A stretch of DNA of 64,000 nt, from the NCBI GenBank assembly GCA_020631735.1, contig CM036179.1:28387063-28451062 (forward strand). Reading direction: 5' to 3'. Source of the DNA: Saccharum officinarum (lineage: Eukaryota; Streptophyta; Magnoliopsida; Poales; Poaceae). A program made the position numbers and the translations under genes. The notes beneath the pieces were generated by a model, which worked only from the letters and a program-made list of their open reading frames with translations, searched no databases and had not been told where the DNA came from. Below, one piece after another: positions 42,601 through 54,839 of the stretch; position 1 is the stretch's first letter, and every line of letters starts with the position of its first letter.

Positions 42601-45600
42601 TGTAACACTTCAAGTGTTTAGTCCTTAATTGCATTGCATTTGCATGGCATAAGCATAAGCATGCAGCATTCATGTTTGTTATTTTATGTGATGCAACACA
42701 TGTGATTATTTTAGGGTTTGTTTGATTTATTTCATGAAGTACTTAATAGTTGGTGTAACAAAAAGGTAAGGTAGCCAATCATGACCTACAACACCTTAGT
42801 TATACTTAGGATAACATTTGGAACAATGTTCATGTTGACCAAAATTACCAAATTGCCCTTTCAAATGTGGTTGACCAAGTTTGGAACCCTAGAGTGCTCT
42901 GGTTTGACCAATTAAAAAGTCCAATTTAGAGATCTTGCATGAAGGAGTGCTCTTAAGCAAAGTTGTAGAGAATTTCATGAGGAACAAAAGTTCTAATATG
43001 GCCATCTCATGAAAATGACCACAACATGCTCAAAAGTGGCCCACAAGTCAGCTAGTGGTGTAATCCCAGGACTTAGAATTTTTCTAAGTCTGGAATTGGA
43101 CCTTACAGTTTCACTGATGTCTACTTTAGAAGCTTGTAGTTTGCAAACCAAGCCAAACCAGCCTTCACTCATATTGACAAACTTGTAGATCACATGTAGC
43201 CCTACAACTTTGTCAATATTACCCAAGCCTGGTTCTCAATGGTTCAAGAGATATCGTGCCATGAACATGAGCTGTCAGTCGGCATCGTTAACTGAAACCC
43301 GGTTTCAGTTTCACCGAGCACTACTTTGAGGCCATGTAGTTTCAAATATAAGCCGAACCAGCCCAAACACCAATTGACAAAGTTGTTGACCTCACAAAGC
43401 CCTACAAATTTGATGTTATCATCTGCTCCTAACTCGAACCGGTTTAGGAGATATTCGGTGGAAAAATTGCTCTGTCAGTCGACCATCGCGGACCTGCAAT
43501 CGGGTTCAGTCAAATGACACGGCGTGTCGTGGCGCCCGGGTAGGTGAACGCCGCTGCGTGTCCTCCACGCGCCGCGCGCGACCTGGCGCCTTGGCCAGCT
43601 GCCGAGCGCATGAAGGGCACCTCTGCGGTCGCCCCGACATCAACCATCCATTCCCTCCTCCTCCTTCCCTCTCGTTTGCAAAAGGGAAAGAACCGAGCCG
43701 CCATTCCCCTTTCTTCTCCGACGAGCTCGACCGTGAGCCACGCCACACCACCGGCCGCCTGAGCTCGCCAGTTCCTCCGCCTCGACACCCTCCACCCCCT
43801 GGACCTACCGAAACCCACGATTGGACCCTAGGTGAGCTGCATTATCTTCTTCTCCGCCTCCGAGGGGTCGCCGGAGCCCGCCATGGGACCTCACCGTGGT
43901 CGGGGTGCTTCGGGCCCGTCTCCATCTCCCCTTACTCGCAAAACGGAACCACCTTGCCCCGGTGAAGCTCGTACCGAGCCCAAACCGCACTATGCTTCTT
44001 CACCGGCGACGGTGCGCCGCCACCGGAGGTCACCGGCCGCCGCGCACGGTGGCAGGCCCTCTCCACCCCATTCCCATTCATCCTACGGGTACCAATCAGT
44101 GCGCCAGGTGACGGAGAGCACGATGCCGTGTTCGGTGAGCCGCGCGAGCCCTTCTCCGGCGAGCTCGAGCTCACCGGAGCTCGCGGGGTGTCGGCTCCCC
44201 TGTTTCGGTCACTGACCGCGGGGCCACCGTCAGCGTCGCGCGCGCAGGCAGGGGCGCTGAGCGGGCCGAGCGCGCGGGGAAAAAACGTTGTGGGCCGAGT
44301 TCGTTTCCGGGCCGGCCCAATCGTCCGAAGTGAAAATGAATTTTTATTATTTTGATACTGATTGTTGTACTAGTTGGAAAAATAGGAATCTAGGGTTTTA
44401 GTGATCCAAAAATCATGAAATAAATTTTGTTAGAATCTATTGGATGTGTAGTATTTTAGAAAAATATGGATCTGGCATGAGATGTTTAAATTCTGTAAGA
44501 ATTTATTAGATCCTTTAAATGTGTTTTGGATTGCATGCAAAGTTGCTTAATTTATAACTTGAGCTGTAGTGTTCCATAAATTATGAAATTTGGTGGGTAG
44601 GTTACTCTATGCTAGTCCTAGCTATGGTAAAAATTTGGGCATCAGTGCTTAAGTAATTTTCAAGTTATAAGGCTATCATTTTATTCTAGGAAATAATTGA
44701 AGTAATTTTTATAATTTTTCTACATGTGCAATGTTATTGTAAATTTTTGGAGAATGTCTTGGTATCTTAAAGTGTCTAAGAAAAATATGAAATCTGTTGT
44801 TTGACACTTTTCAATAGGGTTTCCTAATTATGCAAAAATCAGCCTTATTAGCTTGTGAATTTTGTGTAGGGAGTTTCTGTGAATAAAACTTGTTCAAATT
44901 TTTACTGTGGTCTCTTTTTGGGTCAGAGAGTTCCCTGTAATTTTTGTAGAATTTTAGGAGCAGTTTATATTTATGTTTAAAATTCCACTTAATTACTTAA
45001 GTAAATTAAGAAATGGGTTTAAATAAATGTTCTAGGTGGGCACACCTTACTTTCTGGTGTCTTTGTGATATTTGTGAACTTGTAGTAGCATTAGTTTGGT
45101 TTTAGAGAATGTTTGCCACCTCAATAAATATTAACCTTTGTAATTTAGGTTTTCTGGACAGCTAAGTAGTAATTCTAAATTTGACTTTGATAAAATTGGT
45201 TGCTGGACAACCTGTAAATACCAAAGTTGGAGTAAACTTGATGAACTAGCTTGTGTTAAAATTTGGAAGCATTTGACTTAGTAGTTTGAGAGTTACTGTT
45301 GTTTCTGTGGCAGTTCAAAATCTGCTACTCTCTGTTTTGGAGAGGACAGATTCTGGAACTTGTGAAGTTTGACATGGAAAACTTAGGAGTTTGGAGTTGA
45401 GGTCTGAAAATGAATTGTAGTGCATTTCTTAGGCTTTCCAGATTGTCTTAGATCATATCTTTTGAAATTATAAATCTCCAGTTGTGATAAAAACACGTAG
45501 CTGCTGTCCAGAATGCTTACTGTGGTGTTTTGCTGATTGTTATGGTGAGATATCTTTATCCTAAGACATGCTACTTTTGTAATTGTTAGGTGTTAGGGCC

Positions 45601-47439
45601 TTAACTGAGGATGAGCAGCTTTATCTTAGGTTAAGTAGATTAGGTGAGTACTTCTCTACTAGAGAAGAGATTTGCACGTACTAGTAAAATAACTTAAATA
45701 GAGTATTTTATTCTGAAATGCATTTCATTCCGAGCATGTTGCACCCATTTATGCATCCATTATATTTATTGTGCATTCATGCAATAGGTGCACCGGAGGG
45801 GGTGACACTCCTCGAATTCGAGCCAGTAATTCCGGAGGAGAGCCAGGAGCAGCAGGAGCCCGAGGAACCAGCCGGCGACGAAGCTCTGTCAGAAGGTCTA
45901 CCCGAGTGCCCTGACCACAGGCCTGCAACTTTTCTGAAAGGCAAGCCCCGGTGCATGCTGAACCTACTGATTTATAAATTAATCTTGAGTACTTCTAATT
46001 GTTTACTGCATTAAGTTGTAGGAGTTATATGAAAACACTTGTTGCATATACCTGTCCTTGTCCAGATATCGTACTTAATCCTATATTAGGTTTAGGCACG
46101 TGTCAATGCTTAGCCCTGCTTAGTACGGTAGAAGTCGGGTGATTTCCGGTCATCCGCGAGATGTAGGAAGGAGTCACGAATGGCTTATGGCTATCGTGAT
46201 GGAACCATGCTTAAAAATGAAATCGAGACCGGACGGGAATTCGATAGTACAGCCGCAAGACACTTCACGTCTTGGGTGTGGAGCTATGCCCGTCTGAGTC
46301 GTTTAAGGACCGATTCGCTGTACGTCCTTGAGTCATGTTGAACGCAGTCTAACACTTAGTTGGCCGGATAAGTCGTTCCGACCGCGAAGCGAGTAATGTG
46401 GTTCAGGCCGGGAATCGAATGGTAGGTTGCTTCTTGGAGGAGAGAAAGGATGTGCTTGGGGACATTGGCGTGAGACCAAGGGGGGTTAGAGTCCCTATCA
46501 CCTGGCAGAGTGTCGCCCTTGGGTCGCGACATTATTCGGACCCGCGATTCCTGAATCATATGAAACGGTGGCCTGTGCGACCCTGGCAGGGGTCTGCACG
46601 GTGAGTGTTAGAAATACCCCTCCAGCTGGATAGGAATTCGATTCGAATCGCCGTCGCTCCCGGTTAGTGAGCACTTGACTTGAGCAGCGGCAACGTAGAA
46701 CTCATTAAATGAACTGGTGGTTAAGGGAATGATACAATGTTGCCATAATGATATACCTGCTATGGATATAATAATCATGTTGTTTGATTATAATCAAGTG
46801 TATGTTTAGTACAGGTGCTAAGATAGATGACAGGTAAATGCTAAAAATAATTGCTAGTACAGGTTATAAGAGTTTCAACTACTTATGCCTTTATGCAAAA
46901 TGTTGTGTCAGCTAGCCTCTTGTGTAAGCCTTGCATAATCCTTGGTGTCACTTTATTTCTGGTTTTCGACGGGTAAGTCTAGCTGAGTACATTCCAGTAC
47001 TCAGGGTTTATTCCCTCCTGTTGCAGATGACATGCTTTATCAGGGATTCTGCAAGACGTGTCTCCACCCTGCGGGTGATGATGACTAGATCACAAGGGCG
47101 TGATCGTCTTTATGTACTTTCCTCATGCTTTTGCGAGATGTCGATCATCCAGACTGGCAGTATTTAATTAACTAATGTGTGTGTTATGCTTCCGCTACTT
47201 TCAAACTTGGTTTGTAATATTTGCTACTCCGTGGTGTAAACTTATTTCTGGACTTCTGCGAAATGTATCGTATGATGTTGTATGTTGAATGATGCGATCC
47301 TGGTTGTAAGCAGTTTGGTTTGAAATCCTTCGTGATTTCGATTGACTACCGGGATTATATGGGCTCAAGTTTGAAAATTTGAGCGCTTCGGTGCTTGTTT
47401 TCGTACTTGTGCTCTTATAATTTGGTCGGTTCTGTTACA
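42601..47439 (+). repeat. 5' LTR of the Tekay-type chromovirus, left contig copy
   Basis: 4839 bp, starting TGTAACACTTCAAGTG and ending GGTTCTGTTACA, with the short inverted terminus TGTAAC/GTTACA. The same sequence restarts at 49276 and 60470. It consists of an AT-moderate 5' part, a GC-rich block (about 43500-44340), an AT-rich middle, and a short acidic open frame at about 45788-45940. It sits directly in copia DNA (flank GATAAC). Confidence 0.9.
45718..46014 (+). other. Short acidic open frame inside the LTR
   Basis: Within it, about 45788-45940 encodes an acidic Glu/Pro-rich peptide (GVTLLEFEPVIPEESQEQQ, then PEEPAGDEALSEGLPE). It is bounded by CAATAG on the left and CTGAAAG on the right. 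The stretch recurs at about 52414-52567 and 63659-63810 with almost no change in the peptide core, although one G is missing near its start in the third copy. Whether it is translated, or is an exon of a spliced LTR transcript, is unknown. Confidence 0.35.
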
Positions 47440-48212
47440 GCTGGTACCGGAGCATAATTCAACATTAAACACATCTTACGAGTAATTAAAAACAAAAGTA
47501 TTTGTTTGCGAAAAGGGTTAAAACACTAAAAAATTATTTTTTTAGGTATGCCAGTGATCACATCCCTTAGCCCAAATAAGGACTCTTAGGTGGCTTATTA
47601 TAAAGACTAACTTGGGGCCTTGTTTGTTTTTATTTCGTCGTCCATACGGCGTGATATTGTATGGATGCCATCCACTTGGTGGTAATGTATGGATCAATTA
47701 CCTCGACGCTCTGGTAAGTGTGAGTTTGAGAGAGCATGATCGTCCAACCGACGGTCTAGGGGAGAGTAGTTGTGGTGACTTACATCTTTACATGTTTAAA
47801 CCATGTAACTATGTAAAAGCACTTAATTGTGGGAACCTTTATATCGGGTAGCTTTGATACTGAAGTATATACATTTGGGATGTATATATGGAAAGTATTT
47901 AAATTACTGCTTTCTTGTGTGCTTATATTGGGAATTGTTGGGCTGCAATGAAGTTTTCTGCAGGTACACTAACAGCGTAACGAGTAGACGATAGTTTCGC
48001 TTATATGAGAGAACGTATGTATGCCACCGCCTAGCGTTAGAACTCTAGGTTCTACTAAGGTGAGAGGACGTACGAAACGTGCATGCATCATGTTTAATTA
48101 TATCATACATATCATTTACTCCCTCCTTAAAAGTTCTATACTCCCGACTAAAGTAAATTTCGTATCCCCTAAATGATCCTCACTTTAAGTCGTATCTTAT
48201 CTTGTTGCTACA
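47440..48212 (+). other. PBS and leader of the chromovirus, left contig copy
   Basis: TGGTACCGGAGC at 47442-47453 follows the LTR and resembles the Met-type PBS TGGTATCAGAGC. The untranslated leader continues to the H3-tail-like ORF. A strong donor-like CTAAGGTGAGAGG lies about 155 nt before that ORF. Confidence 0.6.
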
Positions 48213-48819
48213 GATGCACGTACCAAGAGGACCGCTCGTAAGTCCACTGGGGCAGGCACCGCGTCACCAGCTCGCTCCACGTGAGCCCCGCCCTGAGCCT
48301 ACTGAGGTGGAAAGGCTGAGGGCAGAGCTGGCAGAGGTGACTGCTGCTAGGATGCAGCACGGCAACAACTGAACAAGTGATTCATGATCGTGATCAAGAA
48401 ACGCTTGCAGTCCAGAGGTTGACAGTGGCAAACCGCAACTGTCAACGCATGTTGGTCCGTGTGATGGAACAGAGGGATGAAGCCTGGCACGAAGAGAACG
48501 TTCTGAGAGCTCGCAGTTTGAGCTCGAGCAACAGTTGGAGAACGCTGAAGAATACAACGATAATCTTCATGAAGAAGTGCACCGCCTGAACAACGAGCTT
48601 AATCCCCTGCTACCTAGAAACAACAATGTAGATGAAATATGGGATCAGGCATCTTCATAGCTGAGGATGATGATGAAGTGGAGGTTGATGGACCACAGGA
48701 TGCCCCACCTGCAGAAGCACCAGAGGAAGAGCCAGAAGAGAAGAAGACGAGGAGTTAGAGCCTGTCAGTGATGAGGACGGCGGGAGATCCATGACACCGA
48801 CTCGGAGGATGATGCTTAG
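48213..48819 (+). pseudogene. H3-tail-like ORF, left contig copy, broken by small gaps
   Basis: Same sequence as 54840-55454 but missing single bases at several places: in the second codon (ATGCACG for ATGGCACG), in the G-runs of the Ser-Thr-Gly-Gly-Arg codons, near 48350, near 48515 and in the acidic tail. Frames therefore shift, with an undamaged middle block about 48377-48515. The breaks cluster close to the N gap at 49172 and are mostly in short homopolymers, which suggests poor consensus at the contig end and not decay of the element. Confidence 0.7.
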
Positions 48820-49171
48820 AGTAGTCATCACGTGCCTATAATGTTAGGATCGTCTTTTGTGCCCTCCCTGTGAAGGAGTGAGCCTGTAATAACTTTACTT
48901 GGGATGTAAGGTTGAACCGTATGTTTCCTGAATGTAGTTTGAACCTATTAATTTCGATCACAACTTGATGTCTCTATTATGTTGCGTTCGATGATGGTGT
49001 CACGATTAGCACCTTCGGTGCCGCGACGAAACCGAGGGCCTCCTATGGCGCGCGACATAAGGCTGTGCTGCTTGGCACGCGCAGGTTTATCAAGGTGGCT
49101 AGTCATGATCCACCATGGAACTATATAATAAGAAATCGTCTTTGTGGTCAGTGTGAAGTAGCCTTCCTAGT

Positions 49172-49271
49172 NNNNNNNNNNNNNNNNNNNNNNNNNNNNN
49201 NNNNNNNNNNNNNNNNNNNNNNNNNNNNNNNNNNNNNNNNNNNNNNNNNNNNNNNNNNNNNNNNNNNNNNN
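49172..49271. other. Assembly gap, 100 N
   Basis: A run of exactly 100 N. Left of it the contig ends inside the chromovirus leader after the H3-tail-like ORF. Right of it the next contig starts with TAAC and then the LTR first base, repeating the text from 42597 onward. Confidence 0.99.
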
Positions 49272-49275
49272 TAAC

Positions 49276-52200
49276 TGTAACACTTCAAGTGTTTAGTCCT
49301 TAATTGCATTGCATTTGCATGCATAAGCATAAGCATGCATCATTCATGTTTGTTATTTTATGTGATGCAACACATGTGATTATTTTAGGGTTTGTTTGAT
49401 TTATTCATGAAGTACTTGATAGTTGGTGTAACAAAAAGGTAAGGTAGCCAATCATGACCTACAACACCTTAGTTATACTTAGGATAACATTTGGAACAAG
49501 TTCATGTTGACCAAAATTACCAAAATTGCCCTTCAAATGTGGTTGACCAAGTTTGGAACCCTAGAGTGCTCTGGTTTGACCAATTAAAAGTCCAATTTAG
49601 AGATCTTGCATGAAGGAGTGCTCTTAAGCAAAGTTGTAGAGAATTTCATGAGGAACAAAAGTCTAATATGGCCATCTCATGAAAATGACCACAACATGCT
49701 CAAAAGTGGCCCACAAGTCAGCTAGTGGTGTAATCCCAGACTTAGAATTTTTCTAAGTCTGGAATTGGACCTTACAGTTTCACTGATGTCTACTTTAGAA
49801 GCTTTAGTTTGCAAACCAAGCCAAACCAGCCTTCACTCATATTGACAAACTTGTAGATCACATGTAGCCCTACAACTTTGTCAATATTACCCAAGCCTGG
49901 TTCTCAATGGTTCAAGAGATATCGTGCCATGAACATGAGCTGTCAGTCGGCATCGAACTGAAACCCGGTTCAGTTTCACCGAGCACTACTTTGAGGCCAT
50001 GTAGTTTCAAATATAAGCCGAACCAGCCCAAACACCAATTGACAAAGTTGTTGACCTCACAAAGCCCTACAAATTGATGTTATCATCTGCTCTAACTCGA
50101 ACCGGTTTAGAGATATTCGGTGGAAAAATTGCTCTGTCAGTCGACCATCGCGACCTGCAATCGGGTTCAGTCAAATGACACGGCGTGTCGTGGCGCCCGG
50201 GCAGGTGAACGCCGCCGCGTGTCCTCCACGCGCCCGCGCGCGACCTGGCGCCTTGCCAGCTGCCGAGCGCATGAAGGGCACTCTGCGGTCGCCCCGACAT
50301 CAACCATCCATTCCCTCCTCCTCCTCCCTCTCGTTTGCAAAAGGGAAAGAACCGAGCCGCCATTCCCCTTTCTTCTCCGACGAGCTCGACCGTGAGCCAC
50401 GCACACCACCGGCCGCCTGAGCTCGCCAGTTCCTCCGCTCGACACCCTCCACCCCCTGGACCTACCGAAACCACGATTGACCCTAGGTGAGCTGCATTAT
50501 CTTCTTCTCCCCTCCGAGGGTCGCCGGAGCCCGCCATGGGACCTCACCGTGGTCGGGGTGCTTCGGGCCCGTCTCCATCTCCCCTTACTCGCAAAACGGA
50601 ACCACCTGCCCGGTGAAGCTCGTACCGAGCCCAAACCGCACTATGCTTCTTCACCGGCGACGGTGCGCCGCCACCGGAGGTCACCGCCGCCGCGCACGGT
50701 GCAGGCCCTCTCCACCCCATTCCATTCATCCTACGGGTACCAATCAGTGCGCCAGGTGACGGAGAGCACGATGCCGTGTTCGGTGAGCCGCGCGAGCCCT
50801 TCTCCGGCGAGCTCGAGCTCACCGGAGCTCGCGGGTGTCGGCTCCCCTGTTTTCGGTCACTGACCGCGGGGGCCCACCGTCAGCGTCGCGCGCGCAGCAG
50901 GGGCGCTGAGCGGGCCGCGCGCGGGAAACGTTTGGGCCGAGTTCGTTTCCGGGCCGCCCAATCGTCCGAAGTGAAAATGAATTTTTATTATTTTGATACT
51001 GATTTTGTACTAGTTGGAAAAATAGAATCTAGGGTTTTAGTGATCCAAAAATCATGAAATAAATTTTGTTAGAATCTATTGATGTGTAGTATTTTTAGAA
51101 AAATATGATCTGGCATGAGATGTTTAAATTCTGTAAGAATTTAATAGATCCTTTAAATGTGTTTTGGATGCATGCAAATTTGTTAAATTTATAACTTGAG
51201 CTGTAGTGTTCCATAAATTATGAAAATTTGGTGGGTAGGTTACTCTATGCTAGTCCTAGCTATGGTAAAAATTTGGGCATCAGTGCTTAAGTAATTTTCA
51301 AGTTATAAGGCTATTTTTATTCTAGGAAATATTTGAAGTAATTTTTATAATTTTTCTACATGTGCAATGTTATTGTAAATTTTGGAGAATGTCTTGGTAT
51401 CCTAAAGTGTCTAAGAAAAATATGAAATCTGTTGTTTGACACTTTTCAATAGGGTTTCCTAATTATGCAAAAATCAGCCTTATTAGCTTGTGAATTTTGT
51501 GTAGGGAGTTTCTGTGAATAAAACTTGTTCAAATTTTTACTGTGGTCTCTTTTTGGGTCAGAGAGTTCCTGTAATTTTTGTAGAATTTTAGGAGCAGTTT
51601 ATATTTATGTTTAAAATTCACTTAATTACTTAAGTAAATTAAGAAATGGGTTTAAATAAATGTTCTAGGTGGGCACACCTTACTTTCTGGTGTCTTTGTG
51701 ATATTTGTGAACTTGTAGTAGCATTAGTTTGGTTTTAGAGAATGTTTGCCACATCAATAAATATTTAACCTTTGTAATTTTAGGTTTTCTGGACAGCTAA
51801 GTAGTAATTCTAAATTTGGCTTTGATAAAATTGGTTGCTGGACAACTTGTAAATACCAAAGTTGGAGTAAACTTGATGAACTAGCTTGTGTTAAAATTTG
51901 GAAGCATTTGGCTTAGTAGTTTGAGAGTTACTGTTGTTTAAAGTGGCAGTTCAAAATCTGCTACTCTCTGTTTTGGAGAGGACAGATTCTGGAACTTGTG
52001 AAGTTTGACATGGAAAACTTAGGAGTTTGGAGTTGGTCTGAAAATGAATTGTAGTACATTTCTTAGGCTTTCCAGATTGTCTTAGATCATATCTTTTGAA
52101 ATTATAAATCTCCAGTTGTGATAAAAAACAAGTAGCTGCTGTCCAGAATGCTTACTGTGGTGTTTTGCTGATTGTTATGGTGATATATCCTAAGACATGC

Positions 52201-54067
52201 TACTTTTGTAATTGTTAGGTGTTAGGGCCTTAACTGAGGATGAGCAGCTTTATCTTAGGTTAAGTAGATTAGGTGAGTACTTCTCTACTAGAGAAGAGAT
52301 TTGCACGTACTAGTAAAATAACTTGAATAGAGTATTTTATTCTGAAATGCATTTCATTCCGAGCATGTTGCACCCATTTATGCATCCATTATATTATTGT
52401 GCATTCATGCAATAGGTGCACCGGAGGGGGTGACACTCCTCGAATTCGAGCCAGTAATTCCGGAGGAGAGCCAGGAGCAGCAGGAGCCCGAGGAACCAGC
52501 CGGCGACGAAGCTCTGTCAGAAGGTCTACCCGAGTGCCCTGACCACAGGCCTGCAACTTTTCTGAAAGGCAAGCCCCGTGCATGCTGAACCATACTGTTT
52601 TATAAATTAATCTTGAGTACTTTTAATTGTTTACTGCATTAAGTTGTAGGAGTTATATGAAAACACTTGTTGCATTATACCTGTCCTTGTCCAGATATCG
52701 TACTTAATCCTATATTAGGTTTAGGCACGTGTCAATGCTTAGCCCTGCTTAGTACGGTAGAAGTCGGGTGATTTCCGGTCATCCGCGAGATGTAGGAAGG
52801 AGTCACGAGTGGCTTTATGGCTATCGGATGGAACCATGCTTAAAAATGAAATTGAGACCGGGCGGGAGTTCGATAGTACAGCCGCAAGACACTTCACGTC
52901 TTGGGTGTGGAGCTATGCCCGTCTGAGTCGTTTAAGGACCGATTCGCTGTACGTCCTTGAGTCATGTTGAACGCAGTCTAACACTTAGTTGGCCGGATAA
53001 GTCGTTCCGACCGCGAAGCCGAGTAATGTGGTTCAGGCCGGAATCGAATGGTAGGTTGCTTCTTGGAGGAGAGAAAGGATGTGCTTGGGGACATTGGCGT
53101 GAGACCAAGGGGGGTTAGAGTCCCTATCACCTGGCAGAGTGTCGCCCTTGGGGTCGCGACATTATTCGGACCCGCGATTCCTGAATCATATGAAACGGTG
53201 GCCTGTGCGACCCTGGCAGGGTCTGCACGGTGAGTGTTAGAAATACCCCTCCAGCTGGATAGGAATTCGATTCGAATCGCCGTCGCTCCCGGTTAGTGAG
53301 CACTTGACTTGAGCAGCGGCAACGTAGAACTCATTAAATGAACTGGTGGTTAAGGGAATGATACAATGTTGCCATAATGATATACCTGCTATGGATATAA
53401 TAATCATGTGTTTGATTATAATCAAGTGTATGTTTAGTACAGGTGCTAAGATAGATGACAGGTAAATGCTAAAAATAACTGCTAGTACAGGTTATAAGAG
53501 TTTCAACTACTTATGCCTTTATGCAAAATGTATGTCAGCTAGCCTCTTGTGTAAGCCTTGCATAATCCTTGGTGTCACTTTATTTCTGGTTTTCGACGGG
53601 TAAGTCTAGCTGAGTACATTCCAGTACTCAGGGTTTATTCCCTCCTGTTGCAGATGACATGCTTTATCAGGGATTCTGCAAGACGTGTCTCCACCCTGCG
53701 GGTGATGATGACTAGATCACAAGGGCGTGATCGTCTTTATGTACTTTCCTCATGCTTTTGCGAGATGTCGATCATCCAGACTGGCAGTATTTAATTAACT
53801 AATGTGTGTGTTATGCTTCCGCTACTTTCAAACTTGGTTTGTAATATTTGCTACTCCGTGGTGTAAACTTATTTCTGGACTACTTGTGAAATGTATCGTA
53901 TGATGTTGTATGTTGAATGATGCGATCCTGGTTGTAAGCAGTTTGGTTTGAAATCCTTCGTGATTTCGATTGACTACCGGGATTATATGGGCTCAAGTTT
54001 GAAAATTTGAGCGCTTCGGTGCTTGTTTTCGTACTTGTGCTCTTATAATTTGGTCGGTTCTGTTACA
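49276..54067 (+). repeat. 5' LTR of the Tekay-type chromovirus, right contig copy
   Basis: 4792 bp; same LTR as 42601-47439. It is preceded by TAAC, as that copy is, and not by the polypurine tract that precedes a 3' LTR. It is shorter mainly because many single bases are missing in homopolymers (for example CATGCATAAGC for CATGGCATAAGC), densest in the first 2 kb. It also has ten or more substitutions against the other two copies. Confidence 0.88.
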
Positions 54068-54069
54068 GC

Positions 54070-54081
54070 TGGTACCGGAGC
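54070..54081 (+). other. Primer-binding site of the chromovirus
   Basis: TGGTACCGGAGC two bases after the LTR end. It matches the initiator-Met-type PBS TGGTATCAGAGC at 10 of 12 positions. Confidence 0.65.
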
Positions 54082-54684
54082 ATAATTCAACATTAAACAC
54101 ATCTTACGAGTAATTAAAAAAACAAAAGTTTGTTTGCGAAAAGGGTAAAACACTAAAAATTATTTTTTTAGGTATGCCAGTGATCACATCCCTTAGCCCA
54201 AATAAGGACTCTTAGGTGGCTTATTATAAAGACTAACTTGGGGCCTTGTTTGTTTTTATTTCGTCGTCCATACGGCGTGATATTGTATGGATGCCATCCA
54301 CTTGTGGTAATGTATGGATCAATTACCTCGACGCTCTGGTAAGTGTGAGTTGTGAGAGCATGATCGTCCAACCGGCGGTCTAGGGGAGAGTAGTTGTGGT
54401 GACTTACATCTTTACATGTTTAAACCATGTAACTATGTAAAAGCACTTAATTGTGGAACCTTTATATCGGGTAGCTTGATACTGAAGTATATACATTTGG
54501 GGATGTATATATGGAAAGTATTTAAATTACTGCTTTCTTGTGTGCTTATATTGGGAATTGTTGGGCTGCAATGAAGTTTTCTGCAGGTACACTAACAGCG
54601 TAACGAGTAGACCGATAGTTTCGCTTATATGAGAGAACGTATGTATGCCACCGCCTAGCGTTAGAACTCTAGGGTTCTACTAAG

Positions 54685-54839
54685 GTGAGAGGACGTACGA
54701 AACGTGCATGCATCATGTTTAATTATATCATACATATCATTTACTCCCTCCTTAAAAATTTCTGTACTCCCGACTAAAGTAAATTTCGTATCCCCTAAAT
54801 GATCCTCACTTTAAGTCGTATCTTATCTTGTTGCTACAG
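54685..54839 (+). promoter_or_regulatory. Candidate leader intron before the H3-tail-like ORF
   Basis: The donor-like CTAAG/GTGAGA (GT at 54685-54686) and the acceptor-like pyrimidine stretch ending TTGCTACAG (54839) would remove 155 nt and place the ATG of the H3-tail-like ORF at the exon start. A second acceptor-like TTTTGCAG ends at 56070, exactly before the gag ATG. Alternative use of the two acceptors could choose which protein is made. This is inference from sequence only. Confidence 0.4.

Noticed and set aside
43510..44355. Several GC-rich open frames on both strands in the LTR (also at 50.1-51.0 and 61.4-62.1 kb)
   Set aside because: Overlapping in many frames, low complexity (Pro/Arg/Ser), frames differ between copies; best explained by few stop codons in GC-rich LTR DNA.
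49276..54067. A second, tandem chromovirus
   Set aside because: The shared TAAC flank and the lack of a polypurine tract before this LTR point to the same insertion site as 42601.
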